DNA of 64,000 nucleotides, from the NCBI GenBank assembly GCA_965203735.1, contig OZ241909.1:1798001-1862000 (forward strand). Reading direction: 5' to 3'. Of this stretch, positions 47,478 to 56,885 are shown piece after piece (within the stretch, counting starts at the first letter, position 1; each line of letters starts with the position of its first letter). This DNA is from Bin55 sp965203735 (lineage in GTDB: Bacteria; Pseudomonadota; Gammaproteobacteria; Pseudomonadales; Azotimanducaceae). The position numbers and the translations under genes were made by a program. The notes under the pieces are model-generated. The model was given only the letters and a program-made list of their open reading frames with translations. It was not told the origin of the DNA and made no database searches.

Positions 47478-48890
47478 ATGGACGACCCATCCGAAGAGCA
47501 ATTGCTGCGAAGTATCTTGAAACACAAGCAACGAGACTCGTTTGAATCGTTAGTCCTACGGTACCAACGTCCGCTTCTATCACTCATTCGGAGTCGATTG
47601 GGTACGAACGAGCAAGCAGATATTGAGGATGTAACTCAAGACACGTTGCTTCAAGTATGGCTAAGTCTTACGCGTAGTACGCCATCCAATTTTCAGGCAT
47701 GGTTGTATCAGTTGGCGAGAAATCGATGTACAGATTGGCTTCGTTCTAGAGCCAAGACCCAGAACGTCCGCGATGCTCTAACCGTTCGTCAATTGGTTGA
47801 TCGGAGAGGTTCCAAGTCGTTGGACATGAACGAACGGATTGACGAAATTGCCGATGTGATCGAGAACATTCCTCTACAGGAGAGAAGCGCTCTAACGGAG
47901 TTCTATTTTCAGGGATTCTCGATAGCAGAGATCGCAGCCCGGCAGAAGACGCCTCCAGGAACTATCAAGCGGAGATTGTCTTACGGGCGGGACATGGTGA
48001 GAAGTGAGTTGGAAGTTACGAAACAGACTAGGATTGAAGTCATGAACACTAGAAACAAGCACACCGAGAGACTGTCACAAGTCAGACCCGACATATCAAT
48101 CTCTAGAAGCAAGTCAGAGCCATTTCCGATCGATCTACAGGAGATGTCCTGGTGGTTCGTTGTCCCAAAGGTAGGGGATTCCGCTTGTTGGGCTACATAC
48201 GCCGCCACTGACGAAGGGAAGACCTACTACCTTAAAAGTGTTCATTCTCTTCACGCAAAGTGTGCGGCTGAAATACACAGTCGAGAGTGCGTCGAGATTG
48301 AGATCGATGAGCAAGAACATACTTCCGATCGCGACTTCGTTTCTTTCGGCGAGGGAGATCGGAGCTTAAGGATTTGGGGGAACTTGACGGACACTGAAGT
48401 GCAGTGGATTGCGATTGAGAGTGAGCGATCCGATGGTAAGAAGTCGCTCTATACCTTCCTGGACGAGGGGTGGGATCAGGATTTTGGAGTGTGCGACCGC
48501 AACGTCCCTATTCGGAGTCTTCCCCAGGCTCGAAGCAGCCAAACCCCTGCTGAGCCATCAAAACTCCCACGTCTCTTTGGCGACGAAGTTTACGAGCTAA
48601 GAATAGGCGACGCAGAGGCAGTCGAATGTATGCGAGTCTTCGACCTAGAGAGTGAGCCAACAGATTCGGATGTCTTGATCGAAGCTTACGTCAATCGTGC
48701 TGGTAGGACTGTCCTGGCGCGTCGCTACAACGGAAATCGATGGGCAAAAGCAGAGGGTTCAAAACATTTCCTGGGTAGTAAGAAGACGTGGGAGGAGGAG
48801 TTTCCGCAAGTGTCTCGCAAAACCATCGAAGGAGTGACTTTTGTTCACTACGAAGACTTTTTGAGAGTCGAACCAGAAAGTACCTCATGA
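47478..48890 (+). CDS. ECF-type sigma factor with ~280-residue C-terminal extension
   Basis: The first 180 residues are a sigma-70 family ECF factor: region 2 in EDVTQDTLLQVWLSL and WLYQLARNRCTDWLRSRAK, region 4 in IPLQERSALTEFYFQGFSIAEIAARQKTPPGTIK followed by the helix ending MVRSEL. ECF factors usually end here, yet this frame continues without a stop for about 290 residues: EMSWWFVVPKVGDSACWATY, then a hydrophilic beta-rich region and YEDFLRVEPESTS. The extension has no membrane helix, no zinc anti-sigma motif and no SnoaL-like pattern, and no separate anti-sigma gene follows. It may be an intramolecular control domain, which is inference. Confidence 0.88.
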   Translation: MDDPSEEQLLRSILKHKQRDSFESLVLRYQRPLLSLIRSRLGTNEQADIEDVTQDTLLQVWLSLTRSTPSNFQAWLYQLARNRCTDWLRSRAKTQNVRDALTVRQLVDRRGSKSLDMNERIDEIADVIENIPLQERSALTEFYFQGFSIAEIAARQKTPPGTIKRRLSYGRDMVRSELEVTKQTRIEVMNTRNKHTERLSQVRPDISISRSKSEPFPIDLQEMSWWFVVPKVGDSACWATYAATDEGKTYYLKSVHSLHAKCAAEIHSRECVEIEIDEQEHTSDRDFVSFGEGDRSLRIWGNLTDTEVQWIAIESERSDGKKSLYTFLDEGWDQDFGVCDRNVPIRSLPQARSSQTPAEPSKLPRLFGDEVYELRIGDAEAVECMRVFDLESEPTDSDVLIEAYVNRAGRTVLARRYNGNRWAKAEGSKHFLGSKKTWEEEFPQVSRKTIEGVTFVHYEDFLRVEPESTS

Positions 48891-49090
48891 CCTATGGATT
48901 GTTATTGTTACCTCTGAATCGTATCTGTTGCCTCAAGCTAGAAATCCTCAACAAAACAGGAACTGTTCTAGGGTTACGAATCGGACAGCAAGAGCAAACG
49001 ACTTCTTGCACAAGGAACTACGGGAACAAGGAACTATGGGACTTGGACACGGACACCGTATCAATGCAATTCACGTTCACTTCAACGAGG

Positions 49091-49624
49091 TCACCGGGTT
49101 ACCGTGTCAGACTGACTTGGTTCGTTTGATGCAGGTTCTTGTTTAGTGTTCGGATCGATTCCTTCCTCATCTCTAGAAGGGTTAGCCCTCTCACTGTGAT
49201 TGTTATTCTCTTTAGCCTCGTAGTCCTCACCAAGAAATATCGTAAAAACACCTTTCTTGAGTACTTCATCATTTTCGTCTGTTCCAAGTTCTCCCCATAC
49301 TAGCTCTAGACCCTCCTTAATTCCCCGTTTGGTGTGCTCTTCTTTAGATTCTGGAGTTGTCCAGACAACATGGGGTTTTTTGGTCAGCTTGATCTCAAGT
49401 TGATATTGAAAGTCGACGAACTCGTCCAAGTTCAACGCATCATTGTTGTCCTCATCACTAGTTTTGAAGAGTTCCTCGACCAATGCCTTCATTTTCTCGA
49501 TTCTCTGTTCTTTCTCCTCTTCACTTTCTTGATCGGGCCCTTCAACGGGAGATGGAGCAATCACTGACGAAGCGAATACTGCTATCGAAACCAACGCTGT
49601 CACAAGAAATTTGGTCATAGTCAT
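49091..49624 (-). CDS. Small exported EF-hand protein
   Basis: A 177-residue protein with a signal peptide (KFLVTALVSIAVFASSVIA) and a charged, Glu/Lys-rich mature chain. The loop DEDNNDALNLDE (57-68) is a canonical EF-hand: Asp57, Asp59, Asn61, Asn65 and Glu68 are in the calcium-ligand positions. Only one complete EF-hand is present, so it may pair with another molecule or act as a simple calcium binder. It is convergent with the sigma factor gene and has no other identifiable domain. Confidence 0.75.
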   Translation of the reverse strand: MTMTKFLVTALVSIAVFASSVIAPSPVEGPDQESEEEKEQRIEKMKALVEELFKTSDEDNNDALNLDEFVDFQYQLEIKLTKKPHVVWTTPESKEEHTKRGIKEGLELVWGELGTDENDEVLKKGVFTIFLGEDYEAKENNNHSERANPSRDEEGIDPNTKQEPASNEPSQSDTVTR

Positions 49625-49986
49625 TGCTGGTTCTCAGCTCATTTAAGTTTGCTCACTGATATGGAGTTTGTGCATCTGTGTGAATAGATTAGACCATTAC
49701 TCTTCGACATTTTCTTGTACGAGCGGAGGCTGGCATCTTCTTTTGTCTCTTCAGTAGCCAAGTGTTTATTCTCTGATGTCGTTGCGTGCACATCGACGCA
49801 CTCGTTTGAGATGCGTACACACATCCTAGAACGATTCAATCTTCAAAGCCTTTGGTTAGAGCTAACAGTTGCCGGATCAGGACGGAGTTAGGTCGGAGAA
49901 TTGGGGACACGTGTCGATACCCTGTGTGAGATAATCGCAATACATTGCAGTTCAAATTAGGTTCTTACGAATTCTCTTTCGTATTC
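49625..49986. other. Divergent intergenic region
   Basis: About 360 bases between the EF-hand gene and the divergent duplicated-domain gene. It contains no coding-like frame of note, and no strong hairpin was seen. Promoters for both genes are expected here. Confidence 0.4.
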
Positions 49987-50928
49987 ATGCCAAAAACACG
50001 ACAATTTCAGCCAACGAATATAGGATTACGGCTCATTGCTGGGATCGCACTGTTCCTTGTGGTAGTCGTTGGTTTCGAGAATAGTAGTGCCAGAATATCA
50101 TCAGGCGGAGGCGGGTCCTTAATCGTTGTGTGGGATTTTGGTACCGTGAATCAAGAGGCGAACTTTGTTGGATATCTTGTTGGGGAAGTGGAGATCGCGT
50201 TGTACTTTGATGCTAGTTCTTCACAGTTTTCGGGAGAGATACGTAATGTGAAGGGTGCTACCCTATGCGACATCAGGTTGTGGTTTTCTGTCGGAAGTGC
50301 TGGTCTTGAGAGCGTCACGGATGGAGAAACAGTACGAATCGCAGAGCTAGAACCACATGGAAAAGAGACTGTAGTCGCGAAGATTACTAACAGTTTCGAG
50401 TCCTGGGAATTAAGGTTCGGGCGGGCACATGAGTGTGAAGGGGCCGCTGTAGAGTCTAGGTCGCTGTCGGAAGGAGACCCAGTTGGGACCGATGAGCAAA
50501 GTGAGAGTGAACCTCTAGTTGAAAGCAGCACTGAAAAATTCGGCCGTAATCTCAATGGTCGTGCGAACGACAAGGGAACAAGCGAGAGTAGAGAAGTAGA
50601 TTCTCTTCCATCCGTGCCGCTCGATCAGTCACTTAGAGGAACGCTTGGTGACCAGAATTATTCGTTCGCCTACGACTTCGAATCCAAGACATTTCGTGGA
50701 ACCGTCGTTAACCCCACCGACGAAGTGATTTGCGGGTCGAGGACGGTGATTCACTTAGGAATAGATGACGACATGTTAGAATTGGGTCCTAGTATTCCTG
50801 TTGATCTTAGCCCGGGAGAGAAGATCAACATCGAAATGCAGTTCTTGTCCAGATCTGGAATAGAAAAAGGATCGTACACACTACACCTAGAATCCAGACC
50901 TTGCGACACAAATGATGTCCGCGATTAG
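49987..50928 (+). CDS. Secreted protein with two copies of a ~90-residue beta-rich domain, unknown function
   Basis: ATG 49987 begins a protein with a signal or anchor segment (LRLIAGIALFLVVVVGF), whereas the TTG at 49945 opening the same frame is less likely. Two homologous stretches follow: LVGEVEIALYFDASSSQFSG and LRGTLGDQNYSFAYDFESKT. Each continues with FSGEI or FRGTV, a single Cys (ATLCDIR, EVICGSR) and a glycine/proline turn before a final strand (PHGKETV, SPGEKIN). The linker between the copies is Ser/Glu-rich. A duplicated beta-sandwich is likely. I recognise no family. Confidence 0.72.
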   Translation: MPKTRQFQPTNIGLRLIAGIALFLVVVVGFENSSARISSGGGGSLIVVWDFGTVNQEANFVGYLVGEVEIALYFDASSSQFSGEIRNVKGATLCDIRLWFSVGSAGLESVTDGETVRIAELEPHGKETVVAKITNSFESWELRFGRAHECEGAAVESRSLSEGDPVGTDEQSESEPLVESSTEKFGRNLNGRANDKGTSESREVDSLPSVPLDQSLRGTLGDQNYSFAYDFESKTFRGTVVNPTDEVICGSRTVIHLGIDDDMLELGPSIPVDLSPGEKINIEMQFLSRSGIEKGSYTLHLESRPCDTNDVRD

Positions 50929-51063
50929 TCAAAGAACCCTGTGTAAGCACAAAGTCTGCATCTGTACATTCGTTACATCGACGTTGAAACATAAAGATAG
51001 ACCATCGGCTCTGTCCGAACGCTAACTGCTCACGTTGTGTGTCGTTTCCGATTTACATAGAGT

Positions 51064-52980
51064 TCATCGAGCCAACTCGGCTCGATCACGGTACTCTTCC
51101 AAGACTTCCGGATTAGCGAGTGCGGAAGTGTTTCCCACTTCTTTTCCGTGAACGATGTCTCGGACTGCAATTTCGGCAATCTTGCCTGACCGGGTTCGCG
51201 GAAGGTCGGATACCTGAAGCACGATCGCTGGTACATGCTTGGGAGATGCATTTTGGCGAATTCTGAGCTTGATTCGGTTAACCAAGTCGTCGGTGAAGCT
51301 TGAACCCTTCGTAACAACAACGAACAGCACAATTCGTGTGTCGTCTTCCCAGGTCTGTCCAATGCAGAGTGCTTCTTCGATTTCACCCATCGACTCAACT
51401 TGCCTATAGATCTCCGCAGTTCCGATTCTCACTCCGCCGGGATTCAGAACGGAATCGCTGCGTCCATGGATCACATAGCCACCTGTTAGTGGGTTAATTT
51501 CGGCAAAGTCTCGATGAGCCCACACGTTGGGATACATCGAGAAATAGGCCGATTGGTACCTGCTGTGTCCGGGATCTTCCCAAAAACCAATCGGTTTACT
51601 GGGAAAAGACTTCTTGCATACAAGCTCGCCTTGTTGTCCTTGAATTGAAGTTGCATCGTCATCGTAGACATCCATGTCCATAGCAAGACCTGGCCCTTGG
51701 ATTTCACCACGATAGACCGCAGACCAAGGGTTTCCGAGCACAAAGCACGACATGATGTCGGTTCCTCCCGAAATTGATGCAAGGTGCACGTCCGATTTCA
51801 AGTGGGAATAGATATAGTCGAAGGTAGCAGGTAATAGCGGTGACCCTGTCGAGAGTATGGTTCGCACTGAATTCAAGGCCAGACATGCTTTCGCGCTTAC
51901 CTCGGACTTTTGCTGTGTGGAGTAGTACTTGGCACCAGCACCGAATTCGGTAACGGATTCGTCCTCTGCCATTCTCAACAGTCGAAGGGGATCCGGTTTG
52001 AACGGAGAGCCGTCGTAGAGAACTAGGGTAGATTCGCTGGCCAGCGCGCTCACGAGCCAGTTCCACATCATCCATCCGCATGTTGTGTAGAAGAAAACCC
52101 TTGACGAAGATCCCAAGTCAACGTGCAATTGGTGCTCTTTCAGATGCTGAAGTAGTGTTCCTCCGGCACCATGAACAATGCATTTTGGTTTGCCTGTGGT
52201 TCCCGATGAGTACATGATGTAGAGCGGGTGGTCGAACGGGAATCTTTCGAAGACCGGTTCGGTCTCTGACCGCTTCCACACCGCATCAAAGTCGTCTTGA
52301 GAGTCGTCCAACAACCGGAGCCAAAACACATCGTCAATGCTCTCGATCTGTTGTGCTAGCTGTTTGGCGGTTTCCTCGACCTTGAAGACTCTTTCGTTGT
52401 ACCAGTAGCCATCGGTTGAAATGAGGAGCTTTGGAGCGATTTGCCCAAATCTGTCTAGAGCTCCTTGAAATCCGAAGTCAGGTGAACAGGATGACCAGAC
52501 AGCACCGATACTGGATGTTCCCAACATGGCGATGACGGTTTCAGCGACGTTTGGAAGGAACGCCACTACTCGGTCTCCTTTGCCAATTCCTCTTGCTCTA
52601 AGTTCCGCTGCAAATTGAGCTGTTTTTCGCCGAAGTTCTTCAAAGGAGAGACGGTAGATTTCGCCAGTCTCAAGAATTCCGATAATGGCTGTTGCATCGT
52701 CGTTTCTTCTAGTTAGATTCTCGGCATAGTTGAGTGCGGAATCAGAAAACCACCGACTTTCGAGAAATTCGTTCTCGTTCTGGACGGTAGAAATCCCCCG
52801 ATCACCTATCACTCCTAGAAAGTCCCACGCTCGCTCCCAAAACTCGGCTCTATTGGCGACCGACCATTTGTGAAGTGCCTCATAATCGGGTGGTTCAAAG
52901 CCAACAGCACGGGCGAATCGAGTGAGATTGCATGAATCTATCGACGACTGCGATGGCTTCCAAATTGGTTGGTGAGACAT
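51064..52980 (-). CDS. Acetoacetyl-CoA synthetase
   Basis: Activates acetoacetate to acetoacetyl-CoA. The N-terminus WKPSQSSIDSCNLTRF is as in AacS. The P-loop SSGTTGKPKCIVHGAGG with QLHVDLGSSSRVFFYTTCGWMMWNW is diagnostic of acetoacetyl-CoA and long acyl-CoA ligases of this branch; YVIHGRSDSVLNPGGVRIGTAEIYRQVE gives the C-terminal lid; LPRTRSGKI holds the acylation-sensitive lysine. The 638 residues are normal. Divergent from the malonyl-CoA synthetase gene with 74 bp between starts. The pair may control short-chain acyl-CoA supply from ketone-body-like or malonate substrates. Confidence 0.92.
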   Translation of the reverse strand: MSHQPIWKPSQSSIDSCNLTRFARAVGFEPPDYEALHKWSVANRAEFWERAWDFLGVIGDRGISTVQNENEFLESRWFSDSALNYAENLTRRNDDATAIIGILETGEIYRLSFEELRRKTAQFAAELRARGIGKGDRVVAFLPNVAETVIAMLGTSSIGAVWSSCSPDFGFQGALDRFGQIAPKLLISTDGYWYNERVFKVEETAKQLAQQIESIDDVFWLRLLDDSQDDFDAVWKRSETEPVFERFPFDHPLYIMYSSGTTGKPKCIVHGAGGTLLQHLKEHQLHVDLGSSSRVFFYTTCGWMMWNWLVSALASESTLVLYDGSPFKPDPLRLLRMAEDESVTEFGAGAKYYSTQQKSEVSAKACLALNSVRTILSTGSPLLPATFDYIYSHLKSDVHLASISGGTDIMSCFVLGNPWSAVYRGEIQGPGLAMDMDVYDDDATSIQGQQGELVCKKSFPSKPIGFWEDPGHSRYQSAYFSMYPNVWAHRDFAEINPLTGGYVIHGRSDSVLNPGGVRIGTAEIYRQVESMGEIEEALCIGQTWEDDTRIVLFVVVTKGSSFTDDLVNRIKLRIRQNASPKHVPAIVLQVSDLPRTRSGKIAEIAVRDIVHGKEVGNTSALANPEVLEEYRDRAELAR

Positions 52981-53054
52981 AGCTGAACTGAATGCACGTG
53001 TGTAATGTGCAAGAATACGAAAAGTTCAGAGTCCATCCACTTAATCGACCGCGA

Positions 53055-54569
53055 ATGAACAGCAGTCTCTATGCGTCTATCGATCGTGTGTTTGAGAGCA
53101 AGAGTGATTTGCCGTGCTTGCACACCGCTTCCACATCATGGACTTTCGGTCAAATCAGGAGTCTGACCCATAGATCGGCCGGTGCACTTATCCAACTTGG
53201 GATTCAACGCGGAGACCGAGTCCTGGCACAGGGTGGAAAGTGTCCGCAGTCGCTGGCTCTATACCTCGCTTGTCTTCAGCTCGGGGTGATCTACGTGCCT
53301 CTCAACACGTCCTATACCCGGCGAGAAATTGACTACTTCATTGGCGACACCGAACCAGCTCTGTTTGTTTCCAACAGGGTACGCAGTTCGAGTAATAGCT
53401 ATCCATTTCCGGTTTTTGCTGTTGACGATCGCGGAATAGGTACGTTTGCTGACCTTGTCGCTCAATCGAATTCCTACGAAGACATTGAAGAGTTGGAAAC
53501 CGGAGATTTGGCCGCAATTCTGTATACGTCGGGCACAACGGGTAGATCAAAAGGTGCAATGCTGTCGCACGGCAATCTTGTGTCGAATGCAAATGCGCTA
53601 ATCGAATATTGGGACTGGAGACCCAATGATGTGCTGCTGCATGCTCTGCCGATCTATCACGTCCATGGTCTCTTCGTCGCCACTCACTGCGCGCTTCTCA
53701 CTGGCACACAGATTGTGTGGCACGAGAAATTCGATGTGAAACGGACGTTGGCGGATCTGCCCAGATGCACCGTAATGATGGGAGTTCCGACCTACTATTC
53801 ACGACTGTTGGGCGAGGCTCCGTTCGATTCGGAGGTTGTTTCGAACATGCGCCTCTTCATTTCAGGTTCAGCTCCTCTGTCGGAGCAGACGTTTATGCAG
53901 TTCGTTGATCGAACAGGGATGCAGATTCTTGAGCGCTACGGCATGAGCGAAACACTCATGAACACGTCGAATCCCGTGGTCGGCAATCGGGTACCTGGAA
54001 CCGTAGGGTTTCCCTTGCCCGGCGTGGAAGTCCAGGTGGTGGACGAAGACGGCAAAATTTATCCATCGAGTGAGGTAGGAAACATTGAAGTGAGAGGACC
54101 AAATGTGTTCGATGGATATTGGCGCATGCCCGAAAAAAGAGAGACCGAGTTTCGATCCAATGGCTACTTCAAGACAGGTGACATGGGTTTTCTCAATGAA
54201 GAAGGGAGGTTGACCATCGTTGGACGCGACAAGGACGTAGTCATTAGCGGTGGCCTCAACATCTATCCAGCGGAAATTGAATCGGCAATCGACGAGTACG
54301 ACGGAATTGTCGAGACCGCCGTGATAGGAGCACCGCACCCAGATTTTGGTGAGGGTCTCATTGCTGTTGTAGTGACGACGAGTCCGGTTGATCTAACGGA
54401 CCTCCGCGAGTTTCTGACAGATAGACTGGCGAGCTTCAAGCATCCGAAAGCTCTAAGGCAGGTCGAACAATTGCCTCGTAATGCAATGGGCAAGATTCAG
54501 AAGAACTCGCTACGAGAGAAGTTTGCGGACACATTTCAATCAACGGACGGGGCAAGTTCGGCCGACTAG
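53055..54569 (+). CDS. Malonyl-CoA synthetase-like AMP-forming ligase
   Basis: ATG 53055 is preferred because the resulting 504 residues match MatB proteins; an upstream in-frame ATG at 52992 would add 21. The P-loop LYTSGTTGRSKGAMLSHGN and the segment HALPIYHVHGLFVATHCALLTG are typical of malonyl-CoA synthetase rather than fatty-acyl ligases, and YGMSETLMNTSNPV is the adenine motif. The lid has GRDKDVVISGGLNIYPAEIE, and LPRNAMGKIQK the conserved lysine. It makes malonyl-CoA from malonate, ATP and CoA. Divergent from the acetoacetyl-CoA synthetase gene. Methylmalonate may be a second substrate. Confidence 0.85.
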   Translation: MNSSLYASIDRVFESKSDLPCLHTASTSWTFGQIRSLTHRSAGALIQLGIQRGDRVLAQGGKCPQSLALYLACLQLGVIYVPLNTSYTRREIDYFIGDTEPALFVSNRVRSSSNSYPFPVFAVDDRGIGTFADLVAQSNSYEDIEELETGDLAAILYTSGTTGRSKGAMLSHGNLVSNANALIEYWDWRPNDVLLHALPIYHVHGLFVATHCALLTGTQIVWHEKFDVKRTLADLPRCTVMMGVPTYYSRLLGEAPFDSEVVSNMRLFISGSAPLSEQTFMQFVDRTGMQILERYGMSETLMNTSNPVVGNRVPGTVGFPLPGVEVQVVDEDGKIYPSSEVGNIEVRGPNVFDGYWRMPEKRETEFRSNGYFKTGDMGFLNEEGRLTIVGRDKDVVISGGLNIYPAEIESAIDEYDGIVETAVIGAPHPDFGEGLIAVVVTTSPVDLTDLREFLTDRLASFKHPKALRQVEQLPRNAMGKIQKNSLREKFADTFQSTDGASSAD

Positions 54570-54575
54570 GAAGTG

Positions 54576-54605
54576 ACAGACATTGCAACGTCATGCAATG
54601 TCTGT
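54576..54605 (+). terminator. 12-bp perfect hairpin after malonyl-CoA synthetase gene
   Basis: ACAGACATTGCA, loop ACGTCA, TGCAATGTCTGT: a perfect 12-bp stem beginning 6 bases after the stop. There is no U-tract after it. It may act as a terminator with Rho or as a 3' stabiliser. Confidence 0.5.
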
Positions 54606-54830
54606 GGCCATGGTCCGGACGCATTAGCCTACCAAGGCTCGATGAGTGAATTCCCTGATGAGTGCGTTTGTAGGTGAATGGCTCGTGGCGGGTAAAATTG
54701 TGCACGCTGTGAAGGTAACGAGATTGTCGTGGGTAGTGGTCGTAGGGTCCAAAGTCGCACTCGACGCTATCTCAAGCCTTCCCGGACTAACTACCTGAAG
54801 ATAGTGCAATCATCCAATGGGGAAAAACAA

Positions 54831-56630
54831 ATGAAGCAAACTGCGAACTTGGCGGTGGCGATCTTGATCACGACTCTCGCTTGTCAAGCGGGAGCCGAGT
54901 CGCAAGACGATGTTCTGCTCTCCGCCCTCGAAGACGAGATGACTCGTTCACTCGAGGAGCTTCAGCTAGAAAACGAACCAAAGCCTTATTTTGTGTCGTA
55001 TACCGTCACAGAAGTCAGCTCTACTACTGCAACTTCCACCTTGGGAGGTCAACTCAGTTCAAATTCAGATAGAAGCCGGATGCTCAACGTTGTCGTTAGG
55101 GTGGGGTCTCCGGAATTGGACAACACGAATTTCACCTCAATGTCCGGAGGCTTCGATCTAGGAGGAATATTGGGAGGCGGTCCTCCATTTCCTCTTACGG
55201 ATAACTACGACGAAATTCGTCGCGTTGTATGGCTCGCTACGGACAGTGCATACAAGAGCGCAGTCAGTAACCTCTCGGGGAAGAAATCCGCACTCGAACA
55301 GCAAAACATTGAAGATCGTCCCAATGACTTTAGTGAGGAAGAAGCATTCACCTACTCCTCTTCCGACCACTTTCCAACGGAGGACAAAGAGCTCTTGGCG
55401 GACATTGCAAAGCAGTTATCTTCAGTACTCAAAGGCAACGCCGATATTCAAGACTCTTCCACGACCGTAAGTTCTGTTCTTTCAAGACGTATTTACATGG
55501 ACTCTCAAGGTAATCAGCACGATCTTGAACTAGGAGTATGCTCGGCAGTCACAAAAGCAAAGACTCAGACTACTGAAGGTGTTCCGATCCGTATGGCCAG
55601 CCAGGCGTATGCGAGAAACTGCAGTGAACTTGCACAGCAAGACTTGACAATGGCAGTTGAAGAAATGGCTCAAAACCTCGATGCCATGAAGTCGGCCGAG
55701 ACTCTGGATAGCTACACGGGACCTGTTCTCTTCGAGCATCAAGCTGCTGCTCAATTGGTGGCGCAAGCTTTGAGCGGTCGACTGGCAGATACTCCCAAAC
55801 CCATTTCGGACGCCTCAGGATTTAACCCGTTTTCGGCCATGGAGAATCCCTTCCAAAACAGAATTGACTCAAGAGTGTTTCCTCGGTCAATGAGCGTGAT
55901 CAATGATCCAACAGTCACGCAATTCAATGGCAAGGCATTGCTCGGAAGCTATGAAGTGGACTCGGAAGGAATGCCGTCCCGTCGTACCGAAATTATCTCA
56001 AATGGAATTCTCAAAGCGTTGCTCTCCACTCGTGCACCTACTAAGTCCTCCAAGAATACGACTGGGAGCAACAGAGGGATCGGAGGTCCGGTTCCTGGAA
56101 ACCTGTTCGTAGAGTCCGATGATGGCGTTTCGGCCGATGAACTGCGATCTGAATTGATGATGCTGGCGGAGGAAAACGGCCAGGAGTATGCACTTGTAGT
56201 GCGTCGAATCATGGACGTTGGAGAACTAGATTTCAACGATATGGACACAATGATGCAGCTGGCGCAAGGACTGATGGGTGGAAATGTATTCATACTACCC
56301 ACCGTTGAAACATTGAAAGTCTATCCCGACGGTACGGAGGTACCAGTTCTCCCGGTTTCCATTAGCGAGTTTGTCGATGCTCACTATCGAGACATCGTCG
56401 CGTGCTCAGAAGACCGACAACCTATTGACATTGCGCTTTCTCCGGGAGGAAACATGATGGGGATGCTTGGCGGAATGTTGGGTGGAGGGGGAATGGGTGG
56501 ACTCGCCACTATGCAACAGAGTTTCATATCCGTGGTCACACCTGCGTTGCTTTTTGAAGATCTGACGCTGAGGTCGGCGACGGGCTCAAAGCTAAGACCG
56601 CCTTTGATTGCTCATCCTCTTTCGGACTAG
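54831..56630 (+). CDS. Exported TldE/PmbA-like protein (metal motif lost), copy 1
   Basis: ATG 54831 has GGGGA 10 bases upstream and starts a signal peptide (MKQTANLAVAILITTLACQAGAES); the longer frame from 54729 is not used. The protein (599 residues) belongs to the TldD/PmbA family: PYFVSYTVTEVSSTTAT, a central two-domain body and the C-terminal segment ISVVTPALLFEDLTLR. The segment aligned with TldD's HExxxH reads AQALSG, so the metal-binding residues are gone, as in TldE of the TldD/E heterodimer. It begins an array of three homologues. Its export, unlike E. coli TldE, implies a periplasmic system. Mature size near 575. Confidence 0.85.
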   Translation: MKQTANLAVAILITTLACQAGAESQDDVLLSALEDEMTRSLEELQLENEPKPYFVSYTVTEVSSTTATSTLGGQLSSNSDRSRMLNVVVRVGSPELDNTNFTSMSGGFDLGGILGGGPPFPLTDNYDEIRRVVWLATDSAYKSAVSNLSGKKSALEQQNIEDRPNDFSEEEAFTYSSSDHFPTEDKELLADIAKQLSSVLKGNADIQDSSTTVSSVLSRRIYMDSQGNQHDLELGVCSAVTKAKTQTTEGVPIRMASQAYARNCSELAQQDLTMAVEEMAQNLDAMKSAETLDSYTGPVLFEHQAAAQLVAQALSGRLADTPKPISDASGFNPFSAMENPFQNRIDSRVFPRSMSVINDPTVTQFNGKALLGSYEVDSEGMPSRRTEIISNGILKALLSTRAPTKSSKNTTGSNRGIGGPVPGNLFVESDDGVSADELRSELMMLAEENGQEYALVVRRIMDVGELDFNDMDTMMQLAQGLMGGNVFILPTVETLKVYPDGTEVPVLPVSISEFVDAHYRDIVACSEDRQPIDIALSPGGNMMGMLGGMLGGGGMGGLATMQQSFISVVTPALLFEDLTLRSATGSKLRPPLIAHPLSD

Positions 56631-56885
56631 GGGAGTCAAGTCCAAGTTAGTGAGGAACTCGGATCACCATAGTTTTGCGTTTGAAGAAATCTGAATACAT
56701 ACCTAAACGATCTGTTCGGGTGGTGATCTCGTAGTCTCGAACAAGCGGGAACGCTGTTTGGGAAGCACTTGAATGGCTCCCCACAACGAACTTAGAAAGA
56801 ATAGGGACAACCCTTCACACGGGCTCGTAAATCGAGTTCGTGCGTTATCATAGTTTGCCAATCACTTCAGGGGGAAGGAAACTTC

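Noticed and set aside
48788..49129. 113-codon plus-strand frame after the sigma factor gene
   Set aside because: Most of it overlaps the sigma factor in another frame and the remainder is low-complexity; no support as a gene.
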